Source of the DNA: Maribacter dokdonensis DSW-8
Lineage (GTDB): Bacteria > Bacteroidota > Bacteroidia > Flavobacteriales > Flavobacteriaceae
Length of the DNA stretch: 64,000 nt
Assembly: GCF_001447995.1 (NCBI RefSeq)
Contig: NZ_LDPE01000001.1
Span: forward strand, 1,364,001 to 1,428,000
Reading direction: 5' to 3'
In this document: positions 9,213-18,085 of the stretch, piece by piece
How positions within the stretch are numbered: position 1 is the stretch's first letter
How the letters are laid out: each line of letters opens with the position of its first letter
Position numbers and translations under genes: made by a program
Notes under the pieces: model-generated
Databases searched by the model: none
What the model saw: the letters and a program-made list of their open reading frames with translations, nothing else
Told to the model about the DNA's origin: nothing

Positions 9213-10129
9213 GCTATTGTTTCTTTAGCAACCGATTTTCTATTCCAAAAAGCGGCTAATATTAAACCTGAGACTATATGCCAAATACCCCAAAAAGCAG
9301 CAAGAAGTGCCATACCACCTAGACCGTCAAAAAAAGTAAATATCAACAAAAGTCCTAGACCAGAGTTTTGAATTCCCGTTTCTATAGTTATAGAACGTAT
9401 ACTATCCACAGGTAATTTAAAAAGTTTACCTATACCATAACCTGTTGTAAAAGCCAATAGATTATGGGCTAGAACTATCCAAAATACATATAGAATATAA
9501 TCCATAAAAATAATCCTGTTATTATATAGCGCAATGAAAACCAGACCTATAAAAAACACCAACGAAACAATCTTTAACTTTTTTGCGATTTTCAATGCTA
9601 ATTCAGGCATTTTGTAATTGATTAACATACCCAGTACAAGGGGCAAGCCCAACAATAAAAAGACCAATTTGAACATTTCTATAGATGAAATAGAAATTTC
9701 ATTAATTAGACTTGAACTTGGCTCATATAACATGGACCAAAAATGAAAGTTAAGCGGAGTCATAATTATGGCAAACATAGTAGCCATAGCCGTTAAACTT
9801 ACAGATAAAGCCGTATTGGCATTAGATAGATATGATATAAAATTAGAAATATTACCACCTGGGCATGCTGCCACCATAAACATACCTAAAGCTATACTGG
9901 GCAAAGGTTCTATTGCCAAGACCAACAAGAAGGTTATTGCCGGTAATACTAAAAACTGACTGATCAGCCCAGCAATTAAAGCTTTTGGCCTTAACCATAA
10001 AGGTTTAAAATCTGATACGGATATTTCTAAAGCAACACCGAACATGACCAAACCTAGAACGATGTTCATTACCCATAGTGAGCCTGAATCAAAGTTAATA
10101 TGTATGTTATCTAATATATTCTCAGTCAA
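9209..10129 (-). CDS. Bile acid:sodium symporter family transporter
   Basis: A BASS-family sodium-coupled carrier with 306 residues and nine to ten hydrophobic helices. The family core is seen in MFMVAACPGGNISNFISYLSNANTALS (here from about 82), which holds the sodium-binding crossover, and in TIETGIQNSGLGLLLIF near the C-terminus. The start is TTG at 10129; the next ATG, 20 codons on, would remove a conserved stretch before the first helix. The name reflects animal members, and in bacteria the substrate may be another organic anion or pantoate-like acid. It sits in a close minus-strand run with csaA (4 bp) and the acyltransferase (overlap). Confidence 0.88.
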   Translation of the reverse strand: MTENILDNIHINFDSGSLWVMNIVLGLVMFGVALEISVSDFKPLWLRPKALIAGLISQFLVLPAITFLLVLAIEPLPSIALGMFMVAACPGGNISNFISYLSNANTALSVSLTAMATMFAIIMTPLNFHFWSMLYEPSSSLINEISISSIEMFKLVFLLLGLPLVLGMLINYKMPELALKIAKKLKIVSLVFFIGLVFIALYNNRIIFMDYILYVFWIVLAHNLLAFTTGYGIGKLFKLPVDSIRSITIETGIQNSGLGLLLIFTFFDGLGGMALLAAFWGIWHIVSGLILAAFWNRKSVAKETIA

Positions 10130-10133
10130 AAAT

Positions 10134-10472
10134 TTAGGAAATTTTCAATCCGTTAGGTACTGTCATTTGAGGTTGCAGCAACACTACCGAACTGTTCTCT
10201 ACAGCACCCAATATAAGACATTCGCTCATAAAATTAGCTATTTGCTTTTTTGGAAAGTTGACAACAGCTATGACCTGAAGCCCTACGATATCTTCCTTAT
10301 CATATTTTTCGGTAATTTGAGCCGATGTTTTTTTAACCCCTATTTCAGGTCCAAAATCAATGTCTAATTTGAAAGACGGGTTTCTAGCTTCCGGAAAATC
10401 ATAGACCGCCGTTACAGTTCCGGTTCGCATATCAATTTTACTGAAATCTTCCCACGAGATTGTTGTTTCCAT
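10134..10472 (-). CDS. csaA: CsaA-type tRNA-binding protein
   Basis: A 112-residue stand-alone OB-fold protein of the CsaA / tRNA_bind family, thought to act as an export-related chaperone or tRNA-binding factor. Family blocks are FSKIDMRTGTV, ARNPSFKLDIDFG, KKTSAQITEKY and the C-terminal SECLILGAVENSSVVLLQP. Length and sequence are typical. Its ATG shares one base with the TAA of the upstream gene (TAATG), so translation is probably coupled. The BASS transporter gene starts 4 bp after its stop. Confidence 0.9.
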   Translation of the reverse strand: METTISWEDFSKIDMRTGTVTAVYDFPEARNPSFKLDIDFGPEIGVKKTSAQITEKYDKEDIVGLQVIAVVNFPKKQIANFMSECLILGAVENSSVVLLQPQMTVPNGLKIS

Positions 10473-10774
10473 TAAGTAAGTCTAAGTTTTTCAATTAAAT
10501 CTTTGGGCACATTACCTGCATACATACCGTAAGCATCTACCAATAACCCTTTTTCACCAGTACTGGTTTCAATCACATACAATATAGTATTATCATCTGG
10601 ATTACTCATACCCTCAAAACGATAAAATTTCACCACATCTAGCTCAGTAGCTTTATGAATTTTCTTTTTGCTCTTATTTTCTATACCTGCATCGCACAGA
10701 TTAAAATCTTCTGTATAACCTTCAGCCTGTAAAGCTTCTATTGCAACAGATAATGATACATATGACTTTTCCAT
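10472..10774 (-). CDS. Conserved hypothetical protein, 100 residues
   Basis: I recognise this as a small conserved flavobacterial protein, sometimes carrying a 'phosphoribosylpyrophosphate synthetase' label in databases. Nothing in the sequence supports that name: there is no PRPP loop, and the length is a third of a true Prs. The protein has an N-terminal helix (SLSVAIEALQAEGYTEDFNL), a VKFYRFEGMSNPDDNTILYV core and a final LLVDAYGMYAGNVP block. It is cytoplasmic by composition. It is translationally coupled to csaA (1-bp overlap) and heads the four-gene minus-strand run. Confidence 0.75.
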   Translation of the reverse strand: MEKSYVSLSVAIEALQAEGYTEDFNLCDAGIENKSKKKIHKATELDVVKFYRFEGMSNPDDNTILYVIETSTGEKGLLVDAYGMYAGNVPKDLIEKLRLT

Positions 10775-10863
10775 GATATTAAAATTTTAAGGATTATGAA
10801 TTATATAAAGTAAATACAAGCTCCATTAATTTGTTAACTTAGTACATTAAAATTTTAGTTGGT

Positions 10864-11418
10864 ATGGCAAGAACAGAAAGTAATATGTTGGCATTGGGAA
10901 CCGTAGCGCCAGAATTTAGTTTAATGGACACGGTTAGCGAAAAAACCATGAACCTTCATGCCATGAACGGTGAAGTTGGCACTCTAATAATGTTTATTTG
11001 TAATCATTGCCCATTTGTTATCCATGTAAACCCTGAAATAGTTAAAATGGCTAAAGAGTTCCAAAGCAAGGGTATTCAATTTATTGCCATTTCTAGTAAT
11101 GATGTTGAAAAATATCCAGAGGATGCGCCTCACTTTATGCGAATTAAGGCTAAAGCTGAAAATTATACCTTTCCATATCTTTATGACGAAGATCAGACAG
11201 TGGCAAAAGCTTACGATGCCGCTTGTACTCCAGATTTTTTTCTTTTTGACAATGAATTAAAATTGGTCTATAGAGGTCAGTTAGACGACTCTAGACCAGG
11301 TAATGGCTCACCACTAACCGGCATTGATTTGAGAAATGCAATGGAAAATCTCATTCACGGAAGAGAAATAAGTGCTATTCAAAAGCCAAGTATAGGCTGT
11401 AATATTAAATGGAAATAG
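10864..11418 (+). CDS. Thioredoxin-fold redoxin family protein
   Basis: A 184-residue soluble redoxin (AhpC/TSA-like fold). The active-site motif is CNHCPFV (CxxC, about residues 46-49), followed by the conserved VKMAKEFQSKGIQFIAISSND strand-helix and the cis-proline region CTPDFFLFD (about 122). Such proteins are common in marine Bacteroidota and are presumed thiol-disulfide reductants. No signal peptide is seen, so it is cytoplasmic. It is divergent from the csaA run and 32 bp upstream of a GNAT gene on the same strand. Confidence 0.88.
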   Translation: MARTESNMLALGTVAPEFSLMDTVSEKTMNLHAMNGEVGTLIMFICNHCPFVIHVNPEIVKMAKEFQSKGIQFIAISSNDVEKYPEDAPHFMRIKAKAENYTFPYLYDEDQTVAKAYDAACTPDFFLFDNELKLVYRGQLDDSRPGNGSPLTGIDLRNAMENLIHGREISAIQKPSIGCNIKWK

Positions 11419-11450
11419 GACAAGCTTAATCTTATACATCTATACCGTTG

Positions 11451-11978
11451 ATGAATATCGATATAACATTTCAAGAGTTGACCCCTGCATTGCATGATAT
11501 TTATATAAAAACAGGTATAACCTCTTACAATCAACACTATAGACACTTATGGCCAAATGGGGATACCACCACCTACATTGAACATAGTTTTACCAAAACA
11601 ATTTTAGAAGAGGAAGACAACAATAAAAATAGCGCTCTATATTTAATAAAATCAGGTATAGATTACGTAGGTCTTTTAAAGATTACTTTTCATAAAAACA
11701 TTAAAGGTTTAGAAGCTAAAGATGCGCTTTACCTAGATAAAATTTATATTCTTAAAGAATTTGCCGGTAAAGGTGTAGGTAACAAAAGCCTTAATTTTGT
11801 TGAAAGCATAGCCAAAAAGCTATCTAAAAAAGCGATCTTTTTGGAATCAATGCAGAAGGGACCTGCCTTACCATTCTATCTTAAGAATGATTTTGATATT
11901 GTTGCTGAAAGCACGGTACCCTTCAAAAATGTCATAGAGGAAGAAAAGCCAATGTTTCTTCTAAAAAAGATGATTTAA
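11451..11978 (+). CDS. GNAT family N-acetyltransferase
   Basis: A 175-residue acetyltransferase. The acetyl-CoA-binding block is LYLDKIYILKEFAGKGVGNKSLNFVE (motif A, R/Q-x-x-G-x-G/A form, about 98-125), followed by KAIFLESMQKGPALPFYLKNDF, which resembles the C-terminal GNAT strand. The acceptor is unknown. A TTG directly before the ATG gives an alternative start one codon earlier; the ATG is preferred. It converges with the DinB-like gene, with 4 bp between the stops. Confidence 0.85.
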   Translation: MNIDITFQELTPALHDIYIKTGITSYNQHYRHLWPNGDTTTYIEHSFTKTILEEEDNNKNSALYLIKSGIDYVGLLKITFHKNIKGLEAKDALYLDKIYILKEFAGKGVGNKSLNFVESIAKKLSKKAIFLESMQKGPALPFYLKNDFDIVAESTVPFKNVIEEEKPMFLLKKMI

Positions 11979-11982
11979 TCCG

Positions 11983-12519
11983 CTACCACCCCATTCTGTC
12001 GGCTAAACTTTTAATATGCGCAAAGTGATGGTTACTATGCCAAGCATATTTTCCAATATTCTCCGCTACAGATACATTTACATTACCATCTGGATGAATA
12101 TAGCTATTCTCCATATCTTCAGGCGTTAACCTCTTTAACAGGTACACCAACTTAGCATGAAGGGCCGTTAAATAGGAAAGAGATAAAGCAATAGGGGCAG
12201 TTCTGGCATCGATCAAATTACTCCATTCCTTTTCCTGATATACTTTGATCAAAGGTCTGTTCTCCGTTAAGGCCCATTTAAAACGTGTGTAGCTATGATG
12301 ATGACTATCTGCCATATGGTGTACTACTTGACGAACTGTCCACCCCCCTTCTCGGTAGGGAGTATCCAATTGTGTTTCAGAAAAATTATCTACTAGTGCA
12401 GACAGACGTTTTGGCAAGGTTTCCAATACCTCTATCCATTTACTTAAATCTTCATTTGTGATATTCTCCGGACACTCAAAGCGCCCGATGGGGTATTTTA
12501 ATTTATCAAGTTCTTCCAT
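11983..12519 (-). CDS. YfiT/DinB-like putative metal-dependent hydrolase
   Basis: A 178-residue four-helix-bundle protein of the YfiT (bacillithiol transferase-like) branch of the DinB superfamily. The metal-binding histidines appear in VRQVVHHMADSHHHSY (about 66) and in YAWHSNHHFAHIKSL near the C-terminus. The start MEELDKLKYPIGRFECPE is the typical YfiT N-terminus. In Firmicutes such enzymes transfer bacillithiol, and flavobacteria may use a related thiol, but the substrate here is not established. It is a single gene between two plus-strand redox genes. Confidence 0.85.
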   Translation of the reverse strand: MEELDKLKYPIGRFECPENITNEDLSKWIEVLETLPKRLSALVDNFSETQLDTPYREGGWTVRQVVHHMADSHHHSYTRFKWALTENRPLIKVYQEKEWSNLIDARTAPIALSLSYLTALHAKLVYLLKRLTPEDMENSYIHPDGNVNVSVAENIGKYAWHSNHHFAHIKSLADRMGW

Positions 12520-12627
12520 ACCCTAAAAGTAAAAATTTTAATAGACTTTTAACCCGAAAACTTTAGCCAAGGACATTTAATCTACTAATTTTATAGGATA
12601 AATTTAAACATCTAAAAATATACCATT

Positions 12628-13266
12628 ATGGCAACAATACGTTTAGGCGATAAAGCTCCAAATTTCACGGCAGATAGTTCTATGGGAACAATTAATTTAT
12701 ATGACTACCTTGGTGACAGTTGGGGTATTTTATTTTCACACCCTGCAGATTTCACCCCAGTTTGTACTACCGAATTGGGCACTGCTGCTAAATTCAAAGA
12801 TGAATTCGACAAAAGGAACGTTAAAATGATCGCGCTTAGTGTTGATGGTGCTGCATCTCATGCTGAATGGATCAAGGACATTAACGAAGTACAGAACACT
12901 GTGGTGAATTTCCCAATAATTGCAGATGAGGACAAAAAAGTTTCTGATCTATATGATATGATACACCCAAATGCGGATAACAATCTTACCGTACGCTCTG
13001 TATTCATCATTGCACCGGACAAGACCGTAAAATTAACGTTGACCTACCCAGCATCAACTGGTCGTAACTTTTATGAACTTTTAAGGGTAATAGATTCATT
13101 GCAACTAACAGCGTACCACAAGGTAGCAACACCAGCAAACTGGGAACAAGGTAAAGAGGTAGTTGTAAGTCCGGCTATAAGTACTGCAGATGCAAAAGAT
13201 ATATTTTCAAAGGGAGTAACAGAGGTCAAACCCTATTTAAGAATGACTCCAGACCCTACTGCATAG
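12628..13266 (+). CDS. 1-Cys peroxiredoxin (Prx6 type)
   Basis: A cytoplasmic peroxidase of 212 residues reducing H2O2 and organic hydroperoxides. The peroxidatic cysteine is in HPADFTPVCTTELG (about residue 48), and the partner Arg is in TYPASTGRNFYELLR. The long C-terminal domain (VATPANWEQGKEVVVSPAIS) places it in the Prx6 group; no resolving cysteine is seen. It stands alone on the plus strand in a neighbourhood of thiol enzymes, suggesting an oxidative-stress role. The ATG start gives the usual ATIRLGDKAPNFTADS. Confidence 0.94.
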   Translation: MATIRLGDKAPNFTADSSMGTINLYDYLGDSWGILFSHPADFTPVCTTELGTAAKFKDEFDKRNVKMIALSVDGAASHAEWIKDINEVQNTVVNFPIIADEDKKVSDLYDMIHPNADNNLTVRSVFIIAPDKTVKLTLTYPASTGRNFYELLRVIDSLQLTAYHKVATPANWEQGKEVVVSPAISTADAKDIFSKGVTEVKPYLRMTPDPTA

Positions 13267-13395
13267 GCATAAAAACAAGTTCATTCTCAATACATTAGAC
13301 GTCAATTATTAACCTTAAGATAACCTGTAAGAATTTAAGTAGTTAAACAAAAAAAAACTATCTTCGCACTTTAATTAATATTTAATTTTTCTATT

Positions 13396-13590
13396 ATGAG
13401 TAAAGGAACAGTAAAATTCTTCAATGATTCCAAAGGTTACGGATTTATCACTGAAGATGGTTCAAACGAAGATCATTTTGTACACATTTCTGGCTTAATC
13501 GATGAAGTTCGAGAAGGTGATGTTGTGGAATTTGAACTACAACAAGGTAAAAAAGGATTAAACGCCGTTAATGTGAAAGTAATTGACTAG
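13396..13590 (+). CDS. Cold-shock domain protein
   Basis: A 64-residue single-stranded nucleic-acid-binding protein with one cold-shock domain. RNP1 (KGYGFITEDG) and RNP2 (DHFVHIS) are intact, and the start MSKGTVKFFNDSKG is typical. It likely acts as an RNA chaperone. A strong terminator follows 28 bp after the stop, so it is monocistronic. No long 5' leader is evident: only about 130 bp separate it from the peroxiredoxin. Confidence 0.95.
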   Translation: MSKGTVKFFNDSKGYGFITEDGSNEDHFVHISGLIDEVREGDVVEFELQQGKKGLNAVNVKVID

Positions 13591-13617
13591 GTAACGATTT
13601 AACTTTTTTATAGTATG

Positions 13618-13648
13618 AAACCCGAACTTATTAGTTCGGGTTTTTTTT
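13618..13648 (+). terminator. Terminator after cold-shock gene
   Basis: Stem AACCCGAACT/AGTTCGGGTT with a TATT loop, followed by eight or more T residues. Confidence 0.9.
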
Positions 13649-13740
13649 ATTCTTTTTTTTTTAGATCCTACGCAACCTTTTAGGTAAATACATATCTATT
13701 GAATAAACAAGTCTGGTTCCCCTACCTTATACATGTATTT

Positions 13741-13827
13741 ATGACCACATTTTTGACCGTATTTTTAGTTCTGATGATTATTAACATCATTTTACTTTTA
13801 GGTAGTTTCGTTACTAGAAAAAAGTAG
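13741..13827 (+). CDS. 28-residue single-span membrane peptide
   Basis: ATG at 13741 to TAG at 13825-13827 encodes 28 residues: a short hydrophobic helix followed by a basic tail (FVTRKK), a positive-inside pattern for a one-pass membrane peptide. It is the only coding candidate in the 309-bp space between the cold-shock gene and the immunophilin gene. Its first 20 residues resemble the 59-residue protein at 29585: both begin M-x-TFLT-x-FLVL and keep the IN pair. No clear promoter is seen. The similarity between the two is the main argument that it is real. Confidence 0.45.
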   Translation: MTTFLTVFLVLMIINIILLLGSFVTRKK

Positions 13828-13838
13828 ATTACTAGAAC

Positions 13839-13884
13839 AAAAAAAACACCCATAATTTAAAATTATAGGTGTTTCATTATTTTT
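13839..13884 (-). terminator. Terminator of the immunophilin gene
   Basis: Interrupted stem AACACC-ATAATTT/AAATTAT-GGTGTT flanked by an A-run on the left (the minus-strand U-tract) and T residues on the right. It lies just past the minus-strand stop at 13900. Confidence 0.75.
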
Positions 13885-13899
13885 TTAAGTATTAGGTAA

Positions 13900-14832
13900 T
13901 TAACCTACCTTCATTAACTCTACATCAAAAATCAATGTAGCATTAGGAGGTATTACCCCACCTGCACCGGCAGAACCATATGCCAAGTCTGAAGGAATAA
14001 CAAATCGTGCCTTATCACCCACTTGTAATAAGGAGATACCCTCATCCCAGCCTGGTATTACCTGACCAATTCCTAATTGAAAATCAATTGGGGAATTACG
14101 CTTATAAGAAGAATCGAAAACTTGACCGTTTAAAAGTGATCCTTCATAATGTACAGACACTTTTTCTCCTTTTTCCGCTTTGGCGCCATCACCTTTCTGA
14201 ATCATTTTATAACGAAGACCGGATGCCGTAGATTCAAAACCTGCAGCAACCTTATCTAGTTCAGCTTCTTGTTTTGCCTTTTCTGCTGCCAATCTTGCTT
14301 CACCAGATGCATTGAAATCTTCAAAGGCCTTTAATGCATTCCACTTTTCAGCTTCATCACCTACCCTAACAATTTCTAAAGATTCAATTACATCATTTTG
14401 AGCAATTGCATCCACTACTTCTTGCCCAGCTGCTACATGACCAAATACAGTATGCTTATTATCTAACCAAGGTGTTGGTACATGAGTAATAAAAAACTGG
14501 CTTCCATTGGTTCCAGGACCTGCATTAGCCATAGAAAGCACCCCTGGAGTGTCATGTTTTAATTCTGGATGGAACTCATCATCAAATTTATATCCTGCAT
14601 CACCGGTACCGGTACCTTGAGGACAACCACCCTGAATCATAAAATCTGGAATAACCCTATGAAATTTTAAACCGTTGTAGTATGGCTCACCTTTAGCTTT
14701 AGCACTATTTTCTTTATCACCTTCTGCCAAAGCAACAAAATTACCTACGGTACCAGGTGTTTTATCATAAGTTAACTTAACTAGTATTTCGCCTTTACTT
14801 GTATTGAACTTGGCGTAAATTCCTTCTTCCAT
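13900..14832 (-). CDS. Dual-domain peptidyl-prolyl isomerase (cyclophilin-FKBP)
   Basis: A 310-residue fusion of two unrelated prolyl-isomerase folds. Cyclophilin occupies about 1-165 ([18 protein letters not shown] with the catalytic Arg, [22 protein letters not shown]). A charged helical linker of about 45 residues follows. FKBP occupies about 215-310 ([56 protein letters not shown]). Both active sites look complete. There is no signal peptide, so it should be a cytoplasmic folding factor. Such dual-family immunophilins have been described from Flavobacterium and apicomplexans. It is single-gene, with a TACCTTTG -7 box 22 bp upstream. Confidence 0.92.
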   Translation of the reverse strand: MEEGIYAKFNTSKGEILVKLTYDKTPGTVGNFVALAEGDKENSAKAKGEPYYNGLKFHRVIPDFMIQGGCPQGTGTGDAGYKFDDEFHPELKHDTPGVLSMANAGPGTNGSQFFITHVPTPWLDNKHTVFGHVAAGQEVVDAIAQNDVIESLEIVRVGDEAEKWNALKAFEDFNASGEARLAAEKAKQEAELDKVAAGFESTASGLRYKMIQKGDGAKAEKGEKVSVHYEGSLLNGQVFDSSYKRNSPIDFQLGIGQVIPGWDEGISLLQVGDKARFVIPSDLAYGSAGAGGVIPPNATLIFDVELMKVG

Positions 14833-14854
14833 TATTGTATTTTTTAGTAAGCCG

Positions 14855-14862
14855 CAAAGGTA
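14855..14862 (-). promoter_or_regulatory. -7 box of immunophilin gene
   Basis: TACCTTTG followed by CGGC on the minus strand, identical to the nusB -7 element, with its edge 22 bp upstream of the ATG at 14832. Confidence 0.6.
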
Positions 14863-14942
14863 AAGAATTTTAACGGTTTGTACCTTTGACGGTCATTTTT
14901 GAAATTTACACTTTCCTTAATTTCACAAGCCCTAACCTAAAA

Positions 14943-16337
14943 CTAAAAGCCATAAGCGTCTACCAAATAAACTAAGCTTGCCATTGTTGCCGCACCCAAC
15001 TGTAGTTCTCGTCTATTTACATGTTCAAAAGTGTCGTTTTCTGCATGATGATGATCAAAATAACGTTGAGAATCAGGTCTTAGACCTGCCATTACCAGAC
15101 CATCTTTTTTTAGAGGTCCTATATCTGCACCAGCAAAACCTTTTTCAAAATAATGTACAAGATAAGGTTCGAACAAATTTTTCCATTTCAAGACCTTTTC
15201 GAAATTCTCTTGAGAGCTATCAAAGGTAAAACCTCTAGGAGTAAACCCACCCGAATCACTTTCTAAAGCAAAAATGTGTTTTTCATTATTTGAGATAGCA
15301 ACCTCAGCATATTTATTACCGCCTCGCAATCCGTTTTCCTCATTCATAAAAAGAACGACCCTAACAGTACGTTTTGGTTTGTATCCTGTTTTTTTGAAAA
15401 GATTTAAAACCTCCATACTTTGTACACAGCCAGCACCATCATCATGGGAACCGTCACCTAAGTCCCACGAGTCTAAATGACCGCCTACGACAATAATTTC
15501 CTCTGGCTTTTCAGAACCTTTTATTTCTGCAATTACATTATAAGATTCTACATCCTTGAACTGTTTACAATTCTGTTTGAAGTAGAAGTTAATTTCCGGA
15601 TTCAATTTTAAGGAAGTACTCAACATTTCTGCCGCATTGGTACTGATAGCTGCAGCAGGAATTCTCTCTGACTCTGGCTGATCACCATAGGTCATAGACC
15701 CCGTATGCGGAAAATCATCCAACCTTAAGTTCATTGAACGTACGATAACCCCCAACGCTCCGTATTTGGATGCCTCCAATGCCCCGGCATATCTCTGATC
15801 CACACAATTGGAATACGCTGTAAACGTATTAATTTCAGTAGCGTCCATTGGTCTGTTGAAAAAAACGATTTTTCCTTCAATTTTATCCTTGCCCAAGGTC
15901 GTTAACTGCTCAACACCCTCAACTTCAATAATATTGGCTTTTATTCCCTTTGGCGGGGTTGCCACCGAGCCACCCAATGCACAAATGGCAACATTTGTAG
16001 TTATACCCGGTGTTGTTTCAAAATAAGCAAATTCTGGAGTTCCTCTAACCCATTTTGGCACCAAGACAGGTTGCAACCACACCCGATCAACACCTAAAGA
16101 ATCTAACTGAGACTTTGTATAATCAACCCCTTGCTGAGCTTGCACGGACCCGGACAATCTACCCCCAATTTGGTTAGACAAATAATTTAACCACTCATAA
16201 CCTTTACCTTCGGTAAGTGCTAAATCATACATTTTTTTGATCTGTACCTCATCTTTACTCTGTGATTTACCCACAGCTATAAAAGCGATCATACATATTA
16301 GAGCTAGCTTACTGCTCACTTTGTAATTGTTCTTCAT
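14943..16337 (-). CDS. M28 family metallopeptidase, exported
   Basis: A secreted zinc exopeptidase of 464 residues resembling carboxypeptidase Q / plasma glutamate carboxypeptidase. The N-terminal signal ends near IAVGKSQS. Di-zinc ligands are visible: VVGGHLDSWDLGDGSHDDGAG (His and Asp, about 280-300), FMNEENGLRGG (Glu-Glu) and YFDHHHAENDTFEHV (last His). An inserted PA-like segment lies about 110-230. The ATG start lies inside the 3' end of the PPK2 gene (29-bp overlap); the signal peptide supports that start. It probably trims extracellular or periplasmic peptides. Confidence 0.9.
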   Translation of the reverse strand: MKNNYKVSSKLALICMIAFIAVGKSQSKDEVQIKKMYDLALTEGKGYEWLNYLSNQIGGRLSGSVQAQQGVDYTKSQLDSLGVDRVWLQPVLVPKWVRGTPEFAYFETTPGITTNVAICALGGSVATPPKGIKANIIEVEGVEQLTTLGKDKIEGKIVFFNRPMDATEINTFTAYSNCVDQRYAGALEASKYGALGVIVRSMNLRLDDFPHTGSMTYGDQPESERIPAAAISTNAAEMLSTSLKLNPEINFYFKQNCKQFKDVESYNVIAEIKGSEKPEEIIVVGGHLDSWDLGDGSHDDGAGCVQSMEVLNLFKKTGYKPKRTVRVVLFMNEENGLRGGNKYAEVAISNNEKHIFALESDSGGFTPRGFTFDSSQENFEKVLKWKNLFEPYLVHYFEKGFAGADIGPLKKDGLVMAGLRPDSQRYFDHHHAENDTFEHVNRRELQLGAATMASLVYLVDAYGF

Positions 16338-17190
16338 AGCTGTCTAAATTAGCCATTATTTTTTCGCTCAACATAGGCTCTTTAATATCTTTGTATTTTT
16401 TTAACGATTGCAATAAAATATTTGCAACAATTACACGGGTTGCCTTTTTATTATCCGCAGGAACTGCAAACCATGGTGCGTGTTCATGTGTAGTTTTACT
16501 TATAGCCTCTTCATAGCACTTTTGGTACACAGACCACAATTTACGTTCCTTTAAGTCTCCGGGAGAAAACTTCCAATGTTTTTCCTTGATAGCAAGTCTT
16601 CTTAATAAACGCTGTCTTTGCTCTTCTTTTGAAAGATTTAGAAAAAACTTAAATATCAATGTACCGTTTTCAGCTAAATGTCTTTCAAAATCATTGATTT
16701 GCTCAAACCTTTTATCCCAAAACTTTTGATCAATGTCTTCTACGGTATGTATACCGGGAATATGTTCATTTAAAATATACTCTGGGTGTACCCTAGTGAC
16801 AAGAACATTTTCATAATGGGTTCTATTGAAAACGCCAAATTTTCCCTTTGCAGGCAAGACCAAGTAATGTCTCCACAAGTAATTATGACTTAATTCCAAT
16901 TCAGTAGGCACCTTAAAACTATGAACCTCTACGCCACTTACGTTAAAGTCTTTGAACACCTCACGAATAAGGCTATCTTTCCCTGCTGTATCCATACCTT
17001 GTAGACATACTAAAATACTATACTTACCATGTGCGTAAATAGTATCTTGAAACTCCCCAAGCTCTCTTCTAACTTTAGATAAGTCTTTTTTTAACTCTTT
17101 ATCAGATTTACCAAAATCTTCAAATGTCTCATTTTCAGATATTTTAAAATCTTTAGTTGCTTTATATTTCTCTATATTTATATTATTCAT
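16309..17190 (-). CDS. ppk2: Polyphosphate kinase 2 family protein
   Basis: A cytoplasmic PPK2-family phosphotransferase, 293 residues, moving phosphate between polyphosphate and nucleotides. Walker A is LQGMDTAGKDSLIREVF (about 62-75), with the lid and Walker B region around VFNRTHYENVLVTRVHPE and the family block LRRLAIKEKHWKFSPGD. The one-domain form fits class I or III enzymes; whether it uses ADP or AMP cannot be read safely. The gene is upstream of, and overlaps by 29 bp, the M28 peptidase gene, so the pair is co-transcribed. Confidence 0.92.
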   Translation of the reverse strand: MNNINIEKYKATKDFKISENETFEDFGKSDKELKKDLSKVRRELGEFQDTIYAHGKYSILVCLQGMDTAGKDSLIREVFKDFNVSGVEVHSFKVPTELELSHNYLWRHYLVLPAKGKFGVFNRTHYENVLVTRVHPEYILNEHIPGIHTVEDIDQKFWDKRFEQINDFERHLAENGTLIFKFFLNLSKEEQRQRLLRRLAIKEKHWKFSPGDLKERKLWSVYQKCYEEAISKTTHEHAPWFAVPADNKKATRVIVANILLQSLKKYKDIKEPMLSEKIMANLDSYEEQLQSEQ

Positions 17191-17233
17191 ACTGAAATAT
17201 AAAATATTAAACCTACGAATACTAATAATTTAG

Positions 17234-17258
17234 AAAACTGTTAAAACTGTTAAAACTG
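17234..17258. repeat. Short tandem repeat TTAAAACTG
   Basis: Two complete 9-bp units and a 7-bp partial unit (AAAACTG) lie in the 192-bp gap between the divergent PPK2 gene and the 17383 gene. No promoter consensus is evident in this gap. It could be a simple slippage repeat or a binding site. Confidence 0.6.
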
Positions 17259-17382
17259 ATTTTACAGCTTTCCGTTTAACGTGATTGAACGGTATTGTAT
17301 CGAAAATAATATTTTCAATAGGGTAAAGCATATAAATTTATGCCTGTAAGGTCCCAACTCTTACACCCAAAAACACCTACTT

Positions 17383-18081
17383 ATGAAGAAAAATTTCATT
17401 TTTTTCTACACTATTGTTCTATTCTCCTTTCCCACATTTGCCAACAATGTGGAATGTGAGTATGCCAATTCAAACATGGGTTATGCAAAATCCCAAATAA
17501 CTGCCGCCCTACAAACACAAGACATCAACCAAGCCAGATTTTACGCCTACAAGGCTTTAAACGCCTTGGAAAAATCTAAAGAACAGCTGAATATTTGCGG
17601 TTGTAAATTTGCTAAAACCAGTATGTACGAGAATATAGAAGTACTTACCCTAGCAACAAGGTCAACAACTCTAGAAGGCACTATTAGCTACTTAAATGAA
17701 TCTATAGAACTGACCAATAACACTATTATGGTATTGGAATCTCACGATACGCATGACAGCGTGTATTCCAACGATGAATTATCTGTAAATACGACTACAT
17801 CTACTTCAAATACCAGCATTAAAAAAACACCAGAAAAAGGTAAAAGCCTTTTTGAAACTATAGACATCTCTTTAGAGAAATACAGACTCTCACTTAACAA
17901 GGTAGTTGAAAGTGTAAATTGTAAAGAGGCTACCGCATTTGCTACTAGAATTTATGAGGAATGCGAAGCTCAATTATTAAAACCTAATATTACAGAAGGA
18001 AGTAAATATTACAATTTACGCACCAAAGAGATAACCCAAGAAGCTTTGAACAGAATTGGTAATTGCTCTGCCGCTAAATAA
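17383..18081 (+). CDS. Exported protein of unknown function
   Basis: I do not recognise a named domain. The 232-residue product has a signal peptide (MKKNFIFFYTIVLFSFPTFA). Two helical regions are joined by a Thr/Ser-rich linker (about 120-155). Cysteines recur in both halves (VECEYANS, NICGCKFAKTS, VNCKEATAF, IYEECEAQ, GNCSAAK), suggesting disulfides in the periplasm. The repeated 'A-L-x-A-x-x' helices around ALQTQDINQARFYAYKALNA resemble a single TPR-like or helical-bundle repeat. It stands alone on the plus strand and converges with the response regulator, 4 bp apart. Confidence 0.7.
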   Translation: MKKNFIFFYTIVLFSFPTFANNVECEYANSNMGYAKSQITAALQTQDINQARFYAYKALNALEKSKEQLNICGCKFAKTSMYENIEVLTLATRSTTLEGTISYLNESIELTNNTIMVLESHDTHDSVYSNDELSVNTTTSTSNTSIKKTPEKGKSLFETIDISLEKYRLSLNKVVESVNCKEATAFATRIYEECEAQLLKPNITEGSKYYNLRTKEITQEALNRIGNCSAAK

Positions 18082-18085
18082 AAGG

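Noticed and set aside
10472..10774. Phosphoribosylpyrophosphate synthetase
   Set aside because: The familiar database name has no support: the protein is 100 residues with no PRPP-binding loop.
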